Assembly: GCA_934630555.1 (NCBI GenBank)
Contig: CAKTXB010000143.1
Span: 1-5,316 of the forward strand
Source: an uncultured Oscillospiraceae bacterium
GTDB taxonomy: Bacteria; Bacillota; Clostridia; Oscillospirales; Oscillospiraceae
DNA length: 5,316 nucleotides
Direction of reading: 5' to 3'
Below are positions 1 to 5,092 of the stretch, piece after piece; position 1 is the first letter of the stretch, and the number at the start of each line of letters is the position of its first letter. A program made the translations under genes and the position numbers. The notes beneath the pieces are model-generated. The model made no database searches, had not been told where the DNA came from, and saw only the letters and a program-made list of their open reading frames with translations.

Positions 1-348
1 CATCTGCGTGGAGGCGTGGATGGGGATGTGCGGCGCGATTTCCTGACACAGCGAGACCATGCCGAGGTCCTGCACGATGAACGCGTCCACGCCGAACAGG
101 GCGGCGGTGCGGACGACGTCGGCGGCGCGGGCCATTTCGCGGTCACTGACGAGCGTGTTGAGCGTCAGGTGTACCTTGACGCCGCGCACGTGGCAGTAGA
201 CGACGGCCTGCTGCAGTTCGTCTGCGGAAAAATTATGGGCGCCCATGCGGGCGTTGAATGTATCGCAGCCAAGGTAGACGGCGTCGGCGCCGTTCTGCAC
301 GGCGGCGCGCAGCGCTTCCATCGACCCGGCGGGGCAGAGCAGTTCCAT
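1..348 (-). CDS. Peptidase U32 family protein, N-terminal part (runs off the left edge)
   Basis: The minus strand reads openly for 116 codons from an ATG at 348-346 to the window edge, with no stop. It begins MELLCPAGSMEALRAAVQNG, the typical opening of U32 proteins (MELLxPAG). Family-like blocks follow: QNGADAVYLG (residues 18-27), FNAR (31-34), HLTLNTLV (60-67), DAFIVQDLG (88-96) and PIHASTQM (109-116), consistent with the start of a TIM-barrel-like fold. The start is supported by GAGGAAG (359-353), 4 bases upstream. Family members include proteases such as PrtC and RNA-hydroxylation factors such as RlhA and TrhP. Clostridial members are commonly 400 to over 700 residues, so most of this gene, including the U32 signature, lies outside the window. 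Which subgroup it belongs to, and so its substrate, cannot be told. It is transcribed divergently from the replication genes. The family call is firm; the function is open. Confidence 0.93.
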   Translation of the reverse strand, partial: MELLCPAGSMEALRAAVQNGADAVYLGCDTFNARMGAHNFSADELQQAVVYCHVRGVKVHLTLNTLVSDREMARAADVVRTAALFGVDAFIVQDLGMVSLCQEIAPHIPIHASTQM

Positions 349-416
349 GTTGCTTCCTCATTTTACGGTAATCGTAATGCGCGGCATAAAATACCAGCCT
401 ATAAAAATCCGAATAC

Positions 417-445
417 ATTATAGCGCAAACGCGCGCAAAAGAAAA
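417..445 (-). promoter_or_regulatory. Probable promoter of the U32 gene
   Basis: On the minus strand a perfect -10 box TATAAT lies at 422-417. At 17-bp spacing the -35 position (445-440) reads TTTTCT, a poor match to TTGACA. Transcription would start near 410, giving a leader of about 60 bases before the ATG at 348. The -10 box is convincing; the -35 is weak, so an activator or a different spacing is possible. Confidence 0.5.
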
Positions 446-520
446 GTAGCTGCGGCGGGGATTTTGTAAACATTTCGTTTCTTTTTTGCAGTGGAAAATC
501 GCGGCAGGGCGACGGCTGCC

Positions 521-549
521 TTGCAAGCGGCGGCCGGGCGTGGTAGAAT
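521..549 (+). promoter_or_regulatory. SigA-type promoter of the DnaD/DnaC gene pair
   Basis: TTGCAA (521-526), a 17-bp spacer and TAGAAT (544-549) form a good housekeeping promoter. The -10 is preceded by TGG (541-543), which makes an extended -10 (TGn). A start near 556 leaves a short leader of about 27 bases before the GTG at 583. It is the only good plus-strand promoter seen before the two replication genes, which probably form one transcript. Confidence 0.72.
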
Positions 550-582
550 AGGCGCAAATGAACGCGAAGGGGAACGAAAAAA

Positions 583-1503
583 GTGGCAAACGGGATGGAG
601 GCACGCGCGGTCACATTGGACGCGCAGACGGTGCGCAGGCTGGTGGGCGCGGCCTGCCCGGAGGCGGCGCTGCTGTATGTGTATTTGCAGGGCGGCGGCG
701 CGCCGGACACGGCGGGCAGCGTGCTGGGCTACAGCGCGGAGCAGCTGGATTATGCCGCGGCCACGCTGCGGCAGCTGGGGCTTTTGCCCGAGCGGACGCC
801 CGCGCATCTGGAGCGCACGGAGGCACCAGTGTATTCCGAACAGGATCTGGCGCGCGAATATGCCACGAATCCGGAATTTCCCACCATGGTGGGCGAGGTG
901 CAGCGGCGGCTGGGCCGCGTGCTGTCTACGGAGGAACTGAAAATTTTGCTGGGGCTGTACCGCTATCTGGGGCTGCCGGTGGAGGTCATCTCCATGCTGG
1001 TGTATTACTGCATCAGCCGCAGCCGGGCGCGCGGGGCGGGGCGGATGCCCTCGCTGCGGAGCATTGAAAAAGAGGCCGGGCGCGGGGCGGACAACGGTAT
1101 TGAGACCGTGGAGCAGGCGGCGGCCTATATGCAGCAGCAGCTGCGCCGCCAGAGCCGCACGGGGCAGATCGCGGATATTTTGCAGCTGGGCGGGCGCAGG
1201 CTGACGCCGGGCGAGGAAAAATATGTGGCCGCGTGGCTGGAATGGGGCTTTGACGACGACGTGATCGCAAAGGCGTATGAAAAGACGTGCCTTGGCGCGG
1301 GCGGGCTGAAATGGCCGTATATGCACGCCATTTTGCGCAGCTGGCACGAGCAGGGCTTTACGAGCTTGCAGCAGATCGAGGCGGGTGACCGCCGCCCGGC
1401 GCAGCGCGCGGGCAGTGTGCAGCAGCACGGCGGGCAGCTGTCAGAGGTAGAAAAGCAGGCGGTCGATAAAATGCTCCGCAAGGGGCTTTACGGGGAGGAT
1501 TGA
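583..1503 (+). CDS. DnaD/DnaB_2-domain replication initiation protein (DnaB-like primosome component)
   Basis: A 306-residue protein. Residues 1-75 look like a small helical, winged-helix-type domain (DDBH1-like). Two DnaD/DnaB_2 (DDBH2) units follow, roughly at 84-163 (YSEQDLAREYA, then LSTEELKILLGLYRYLGLPV) and 190-268 (LTPGEEKYVAAWLEWGFDDD, then KWPYMHAILRSWHEQGF). The second keeps the YxxxIxxxW signature (Y246, I250, W254). One DDBH1 plus two DDBH2 units is the layout of Bacillus subtilis DnaB rather than DnaD. Such proteins bind DnaA- or PriA-remodelled DNA in the cytoplasm and recruit the helicase-loader complex. The GTG start is preceded by AAGGGGA (567-573) at 9-bp spacing; an in-frame ATG at 595 has no ribosome site. 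The gene ends in TGA, 2 bases before the helicase-loader ATG, so the two are translationally coupled. The family is clear; the DnaB-versus-DnaD label is inference. Confidence 0.9.
   Translation: MANGMEARAVTLDAQTVRRLVGAACPEAALLYVYLQGGGAPDTAGSVLGYSAEQLDYAAATLRQLGLLPERTPAHLERTEAPVYSEQDLAREYATNPEFPTMVGEVQRRLGRVLSTEELKILLGLYRYLGLPVEVISMLVYYCISRSRARGAGRMPSLRSIEKEAGRGADNGIETVEQAAAYMQQQLRRQSRTGQIADILQLGGRRLTPGEEKYVAAWLEWGFDDDVIAKAYEKTCLGAGGLKWPYMHAILRSWHEQGFTSLQQIEAGDRRPAQRAGSVQQHGGQLSEVEKQAVDKMLRKGLYGED
1492..1499 (+). promoter_or_regulatory. Ribosome binding site that sets the helicase-loader start
   Basis: GGGGAGGA lies inside the last codons of the DnaD-domain gene. It is 6 bases before the ATG at 1506 and touches the in-frame TTG at 1500. 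The spacing therefore selects the ATG and rules out the TTG, which overlaps the upstream stop codon. Confidence 0.8.
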
Positions 1504-1505
1504 GC

Positions 1506-2483
1506 ATGGCGTATTCCGAAACGGTGCTGCGCGCCGCCGAGGCGCGGCTGGCTGCCGAGCGGCAGCAGCACGAAGCGCAGACGCGCACGCGCATTCAGGC
1601 CATCTACGCCGCACAGCCGCGGCTGCGGGAGATCGACAGCCAGCTGCGCAAGACGTCGGCGCACGTCATGGCGGTGTGCTTCCGCGCGGGCAGCGACCCG
1701 CAGGCGGCCATGGAGCGGCTGCGGCGGGAAAATCTGGCCTTGCAGCAGGAGCGGGCGTGGATCCTGGAGGCGAACGAGATCAATCCCGAGGATCTGGAGG
1801 ACACGCCCATCTGCACAGTGTGCGGCGGCACGGGCTACGTGGGCGCGGTGATGTGCGACTGCCTGCGCGAATTGTGCCGGCAGGAGCAGAAAAAGGAGCT
1901 TTCGCAGCTGCTGGGCGCGGGGCGGGAGAGCTTTGAGCGCTTTCGGCTGGACTATTACCCCGACACGGTGGACCCGGCGCTGGGCGTGAGCCCGCGGACG
2001 CTCATGCAGTATGTGCTCTCGGGCGCGCAGCACTATGCCCGCACGTTTGGCCATGGCAGCGGCTCCATTTTGATGCTGGGCGCGACGGGGCTTGGCAAGA
2101 CGTATCTTTCGGCGTGCATCGCGCGCGTTGTGTCTGACCGGGGGTTCTCGGTGACGTATGAAACGGCCGTCCGCACGTTTGCGGATTTTGAGGCGGCCAA
2201 ATTTGGCGAGAAGGCCGGACACGACCCCACGGCGCGGTATTTTGGCTGCGATCTGCTGATTTTGGACGACCTTGGCACGGAGATGACGACGCAGTTTACG
2301 GTGTCGGCGCTGTATCAGATCGTGAACACACGCCTGCAGGCGGGGCGCGCGACGATCATTTCGGCAAATCTCCCGGCGCAGGAGCTGGAGCGGCGCTATG
2401 GCGCGCAGACGGCCTCGCGGCTGCTGGGGAGCTATGAGCTTTACCAGTTCCGCGGCAGCGATATTCGCAGGATGCAGAAATAA
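1506..2483 (+). CDS. dnaC: DnaC/DnaI-family AAA+ ATPase, replicative helicase loader
   Basis: A 325-residue protein with an N-terminal helical part (1-95), a cysteine cluster and a AAA+ module. The cluster is C103-x2-C106-x10-C117-x-C119 with GGTGY after the first pair, a zinc-binding site expected in the helicase-contact region. ATPase motifs are intact: Walker A GATGLGKT (192-199), Walker B LLILDD (250-255), sensor-1 TIISANLP with N288, and a putative arginine finger at R305 in ASRLLGSY. The protein should use ATP to place the replicative helicase on single-stranded DNA in the cytoplasm. At 325 residues it is nearer to B. subtilis DnaI (about 310) than to E. coli DnaC (245), and its place right after a DnaB-like gene mirrors the dnaB-dnaI operon. 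The symbol follows the common family name; dnaI would describe its role equally well. No lesion is seen. IstB-type transposition helpers share the fold, but the zinc cluster and the neighbour argue against that. Confidence 0.92.
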   Translation: MAYSETVLRAAEARLAAERQQHEAQTRTRIQAIYAAQPRLREIDSQLRKTSAHVMAVCFRAGSDPQAAMERLRRENLALQQERAWILEANEINPEDLEDTPICTVCGGTGYVGAVMCDCLRELCRQEQKKELSQLLGAGRESFERFRLDYYPDTVDPALGVSPRTLMQYVLSGAQHYARTFGHGSGSILMLGATGLGKTYLSACIARVVSDRGFSVTYETAVRTFADFEAAKFGEKAGHDPTARYFGCDLLILDDLGTEMTTQFTVSALYQIVNTRLQAGRATIISANLPAQELERRYGAQTASRLLGSYELYQFRGSDIRRMQK

Positions 2484-2491
2484 GGCGGCGC

Positions 2492-2515
2492 CGCGCGATT
2501 TCTCCGCGCGCTTTT
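2492..2515 (+). terminator. Weak intrinsic terminator after the helicase-loader gene
   Basis: CGCGCG (2492-2497), a 7-base loop and CGCGCG (2505-2510) are followed by CTTTT, 9 bases after the stop codon. The stem is only 6 bp and the T run is 4, so it may be leaky. The better hairpin at 2615-2647 may act as backup. Between 2516 and 2614 I see no gene, promoter or repeat. Confidence 0.4.
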
Positions 2516-2614
2516 CCGGGCCGTTTCCGCCGAATCATGCGGCGCTGCCCTTGCCTTGACGAAAGATCGCTTACCGGGGTTTCTTGCCAAACGATACGGT
2601 GCTGACAAAAATAA

Positions 2615-2647
2615 AAGCGGCTGTTTTTAGAAAAAGAACAGCCGCTT
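2615..2647 (+). terminator. Terminator hairpin T1, left of repeat copy A (T tract only on the minus strand)
   Basis: AAGCGGCTGTT (2615-2625) pairs perfectly with AACAGCCGCTT (2637-2647) around an 11-base loop. On the plus strand only TT follows before CAGTC and the repeat begin. On the minus strand the stem is followed by TTTATTTTT, a proper T tract. It looks like a once bidirectional terminator whose plus-strand T tract was separated from it. An almost identical hairpin with the missing T tract lies on the other side of the repeat (2884-2917). Confidence 0.6.
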
Positions 2648-2652
2648 CAGTC

Positions 2653-2880
2653 TGTCAAAAAAGCCTCGCAGAGTTCGCGCCCGCAGGCGCGAAAAGAGTC
2701 CGGATCATTTTCGGCGGCGGCGTGTACGTCGCCGAAAATACTTTACAGTCCACAAGTGTGGAATTTTTGCGCCAAAGGCGCAAAAATTATGCGCGCAGAG
2801 GACTGCAAGTCTTTTCAAACGCGGACCCAGCGCAGCGGTTCGCGTTTGAAAGCGTGTCAAAAATACTTTTTTGACACGCT
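2653..2880 (+). repeat. Structured MITE-like repeat, copy A
   Basis: A 228-bp non-coding element whose 2657-2880 part matches the inverse of 5093-5316 without gaps (25 differences in 224). It starts with TGTCAAAAAAG (2653-2663), and the exact inverse CTTTTTTGACA lies at 2866-2876. Five hairpins follow in order. H1 is TTCGCGCC/GGCGCGAA (2674-2681/2686-2693). H2 is ATTTTCGGCG/CGCCGAAAAT (2707-2716/2730-2739). H3 is a long imperfect stem (2746-2805) with core AATTTTTGCGCC/GGCGCAAAAATT. H4 is a 15-bp stem with one G-T pair (2813-2827/2837-2851). H5 is AGCGTGTCAAAAA/TTTTTGACACGCT (2851-2863/2868-2880). The 5' terminal repeat can also pair with the right arm of H5, giving an alternative closing stem. 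It contains no transposase, and the short open frames through it have no ribosome site or recognisable product. It may be a non-autonomous transposable element, a structured RNA, or both. Confidence 0.85.
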
Positions 2881-2883
2881 CGC

Positions 2884-2917
2884 GCGGCTGTTTTTTGGAA
2901 AAAGAACAGCCGCTTTT
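2884..2917 (+). terminator. Terminator hairpin T2, right of repeat copy A
   Basis: GCGGCTGTT (2884-2892) pairs with AACAGCCGC (2905-2913) and is followed by TTTTGTTT, a good plus-strand T tract. Stem arms are identical to those of the hairpin at 2615-2647; the loops differ by one indel and one substitution. It begins 3 bases after the last hairpin of repeat copy A and would stop any transcript leaving the repeat toward the VanW gene. Confidence 0.65.
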
Positions 2918-2929
2918 GTTTGCGTGTAT

Positions 2930-2985
2930 GGCGGGAAATTTGGGCGGGCTTTCAATTCTGAACCATAATTTCAGATTTTCCCGCC
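2930..2985. other. Long imperfect hairpin just upstream of the VanW promoter
   Basis: GGCGGGAAA (2930-2938) pairs with TTTCCCGCC (2977-2985), and inside it TCTGAA (2957-2962) pairs with TTCAGA (2970-2975). The sequence CCGCC (2981-2985) could instead pair with GGCGG at 2995-2999. It lies 20 bp before the -35 box and outside the transcript expected from that promoter, so it may be an operator, an old terminator or chance in G+C-rich DNA. No other feature is seen between 2918 and 3006. Confidence 0.35.
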
Positions 2986-3006
2986 GCATTCTTGGCGGAA
3001 ATGGCA

Positions 3007-3035
3007 TTGCAAAAATCGGATGGGTATTCTATAAT
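3007..3035 (+). promoter_or_regulatory. Strong SigA-type promoter of the VanW gene
   Basis: TTGCAA (3007-3012), exactly 17 bp, and a perfect TATAAT (3030-3035). Transcription should start near 3042, giving a leader of about 124 bases. The promoter lies between the two inverted repeat copies, so the VanW gene carries its own promoter within the flanked segment. Confidence 0.8.
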
Positions 3036-3043
3036 GATACAAG

Positions 3044-3104
3044 CTATCCAAAGCGGCAGCTTCGGCTTGCCGGCCGGTCATCGGGCCGGTCTGTTTTTGG
3101 ATGG
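3044..3104 (+). promoter_or_regulatory. Structured leader of the VanW mRNA with two competing hairpins
   Basis: The start of the leader is enclosed by CTATCCAAA (3044-3052) pairing with TTTGGATGG (3096-3104), 9 bp with one T-G pair. Inside are two hairpins that share bases 3070-3072 and cannot both form fully. One is a UUCG-tetraloop stem (CGGCAGC 3054-3060 with 3065-3072, one bulge). The other is CCGGCC/GGCCGG (3070-3075/3084-3089), followed by TCTGTTTTT. The second resembles a short terminator, the first an alternative to it. I do not recognise a known riboswitch class. Attenuation is inference. Confidence 0.4.
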
Positions 3105-3127
3105 CGCAGCACAAAAAAGACACCTGC

Positions 3128-3157
3128 GGCGGCGTTGGCCGCCTGGACTATAGGAGG
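3128..3157 (+). promoter_or_regulatory. Hairpin and ribosome binding site before the VanW gene
   Basis: GGCGGC (3128-3133), loop GTTG and GCCGCC (3138-3143) form a stable hairpin ending 8 bases before AGGAGG (3152-3157). The ribosome site is consensus-grade. It lies 8 bases before ATC at 3166 and about 120 bases before the first in-frame GTG (3277), which decides the start given for the VanW gene. Confidence 0.65.
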
Positions 3158-3165
3158 GGATCTTT

Positions 3166-5046
3166 ATCAGAAAGAAAGGTAAATTTGAGGCCAGCCGCGC
3201 CCCGGCGCGTAAAGGTACGGCGGCGGAAAAGACCGCCCGGCAGCCGAAAAGCGGCAAAAAGGGCCTGTCCGGCGGCGTGAAGGCGCTCATCGCAGTTGGC
3301 GGTGTGGTGCTGGTGGCGGCGCTGGCGGTGTGCATTTACGGCTTTACCATCATGGGCGGCCACGCCGTGTTCCCGAACGTGTATGTGGCGGGCGTGAGCG
3401 TGGGCGGACTGAACCGCGAGGCGGCCATTGCCGCGGTGAGCGACACGGTGAAGGCCAATTTCCAGGCCGATACGCTGCGGATCGTTTTGCCGGATCAGGA
3501 GCTGACGCTCGATTCGGAGGCGACGAACCTGACGCTGAGCGCGGACGAGGCGGTGGACGCCGCGATGCGCTATGGCCGTGACCACGGGCCGATCGCAGCC
3601 ATTCTCACGTATCGCAAGGCACAGACGACGCGCCATGACGTGGATCTGGTGTCGAGCATGGATCTGGACACGGATTACATCCGCAGCGTCATTGACAAGG
3701 CGGCGGAAAAGGCGGAGAAAAAGCGCATGGACCCAGTGGTGTCGTTCGACGAAGCGACAAAGACCATCACGGTCATCACGGGTTCGCCGGCGGTATCGCT
3801 GGACGCCGACAAGCTGTATGAGGCTGTGCTGGCGCGCTATGACGCGGCGGATTTCTCGGACCTGAAGTTCGGCTACGACACCACGCCGTGCGACCCAGTC
3901 GACTTGCAGCCGTATTACGACAAGTATTGCACCGATATGGTGGACGCGTATTACGACGAGGAGAACCACAAGCTCGTGGAAGAAGTGAAGGGCTTTGGCT
4001 TTGATCTGGAGTACTACACGCAGCAGATCGCCATGGCCGACGCCGGCGAGACGTTCACCATCCAGATGCAGGACATGATCCCGGAGGTGACGCTGGAGCA
4101 GCTGGAAAAGGAGTATTTCTCCACGACGCTTGCCAAATATGACAGCCCGCACACGGCCATTGCGAACCGGACCAAGAATCTGGAGCTGGCCTGCGCAGCC
4201 ATTAACGGCACCATTTTGAATCCGGGCGAGGTATTCTCGTTCAACAACATCGTGGGCGAGCGCACGCCGGAGAAGGGCTATATGCCGGCCACCATCTATC
4301 AGACCGGCGGCAAGAGCGAGGCCGAGACCGGCGGCGGGATCTGCCAGGTGGCGTCGACCATCTATGAGTGCGTGCTGTACGCCGATCTGGATGTGGTGGA
4401 GCGCGCGCCGCATATGTTCACGGTGACGTATGTGGACATGGGGCAGGACGCGACCATCTACTGGGGCTCGCTGGACTTCAAGTTCAAGAACTCCACCAGT
4501 CATCCCATCCGTGTGGACGCGTCGGTCTCCGGCGGCTATGTGCACATTGCACTGGTGGGCACGAAGGAAGAAAAGGACTACGACCACATCAAGATGACAT
4601 ACACCACGCTGTCCACTACGCCGTGGAAGACCGTGGGCGTGCTCACGGCGGATGCAAAGGATTCCGACGCGTTTGAGGTCACGGTGAACGACAATGTGGC
4701 GACGGACGCGCAGGGCAACACCTACACCGTGAAGCAGGTGCTGCAAACGGCTTACACGGGGATGTCCGTCATGTCGTACCGTCATTTCATGGACAAGGAC
4801 GACAAAGAGATCTCGCAGGAGAAGGTGGCGCGCAGCGACTACACGAAGCGCGACCGCAAGCTGCTGCTGGAGCCGCTGGAGACGGTCGAGCCGGATGTGC
4901 CGGTCGATACGGGCGACGGCAGCGACTTTGACGAGAACGGCAATTACACCGGCGACCCGTCCGTTGACCCGACCGACCCGGATACCAATACCGGCGATCC
5001 CAGCAATGACGGCCCGGTCAATTCCAACGATCCGTCGTTCTGGTAA
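3166..5046 (+). CDS. Membrane-anchored VanW/YoaR-type cell-surface protein, probable ATC start
   Basis: From ATC at 3166 this is a 626-residue protein. A basic cytoplasmic tail (1-37, rich in Lys and Arg) precedes one membrane segment (about 40-60, ALIAVGGVVLVAALAVCIYG), with the rest outside the cell. Residues about 66-310 resemble the YoaR peptidoglycan-binding region (NVYVAGVSVGGLNREAA is the typical opening). The VanW domain spans about 335-465 (NPGEVFSFNNIVGERTPEKG and TGGGICQVAST at 388-398). A G5-like segment follows near 520-573, then an acidic tail rich in Asp, Pro, Thr and Asn (575-626). The start rests on AGGAGG (3152-3157), 8 bases upstream. No ATG, GTG or TTG is in frame before GTG 3277, which lacks a ribosome site and would remove the basic tail; a TAG at 3151 closes the frame. 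If ATC is not used, the gene is 3277-5046 (589 residues). VanW occurs in some vancomycin-resistance clusters, but its biochemical role is unknown and no van genes are nearby. A role in the cell wall is inference. Confidence 0.88.
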   Translation: MRKKGKFEASRAPARKGTAAEKTARQPKSGKKGLSGGVKALIAVGGVVLVAALAVCIYGFTIMGGHAVFPNVYVAGVSVGGLNREAAIAAVSDTVKANFQADTLRIVLPDQELTLDSEATNLTLSADEAVDAAMRYGRDHGPIAAILTYRKAQTTRHDVDLVSSMDLDTDYIRSVIDKAAEKAEKKRMDPVVSFDEATKTITVITGSPAVSLDADKLYEAVLARYDAADFSDLKFGYDTTPCDPVDLQPYYDKYCTDMVDAYYDEENHKLVEEVKGFGFDLEYYTQQIAMADAGETFTIQMQDMIPEVTLEQLEKEYFSTTLAKYDSPHTAIANRTKNLELACAAINGTILNPGEVFSFNNIVGERTPEKGYMPATIYQTGGKSEAETGGGICQVASTIYECVLYADLDVVERAPHMFTVTYVDMGQDATIYWGSLDFKFKNSTSHPIRVDASVSGGYVHIALVGTKEEKDYDHIKMTYTTLSTTPWKTVGVLTADAKDSDAFEVTVNDNVATDAQGNTYTVKQVLQTAYTGMSVMSYRHFMDKDDKEISQEKVARSDYTKRDRKLLLEPLETVEPDVPVDTGDGSDFDENGNYTGDPSVDPTDPDTNTGDPSNDGPVNSNDPSFW

Positions 5047-5058
5047 AAAAACAAAAAG

Positions 5059-5089
5059 AACGGCCTGCCCGAATTTGGGCAGGCCGTTT
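5059..5089 (+). terminator. Intrinsic terminator of the VanW gene
   Basis: AACGGCCTGCCC (5059-5070), loop GAATTT and GGGCAGGCCGTT (5077-5088) form a perfect 12-bp stem, 12 bases after the stop codon. Only GTTTG follows on the plus strand before repeat copy B begins at 5093. The minus strand has a strong T tract (CTTTTTGTTTTTTT). The plus-strand T tract seems to have been cut short by the repeat, as at 2615-2647. Confidence 0.75.
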
Positions 5090-5092
5090 GAG

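Noticed and set aside
16..423. A 135-codon plus-strand open frame at the left edge
   Set aside because: The opposite strand encodes a clear U32 N-terminus with a ribosome site, so this is its shadow.
503..520. GGCAG/CTGCC inverted repeat before the DnaD gene promoter
   Set aside because: Only 5 bp of stem in G+C-rich DNA; too short to call an operator.
418..1428. A 336-codon minus-strand frame and other minus-strand frames across 418-2222
   Set aside because: Arg/Ala/Pro/His-rich products without domains, opposite the DnaD-domain and DnaC genes; they are shadows of codon bias.
1500..1505. TTG at 1500 as the helicase-loader start
   Set aside because: It directly abuts the ribosome site and overlaps the previous stop codon; the ATG at 1506 has proper spacing.
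2555..2612. TTGACG and TTGCCA as possible -35 boxes before the repeat
   Set aside because: Neither has a credible -10 box at 16-18 bp.
2584..3182. Short plus- and minus-strand open frames through repeat copy A (70-103 codons)
   Set aside because: They lack ribosome sites, read through perfect hairpins and terminators, and give peptides explained by the repeat (for example KACQKYFFDTL, which is simply hairpin H5 translated).
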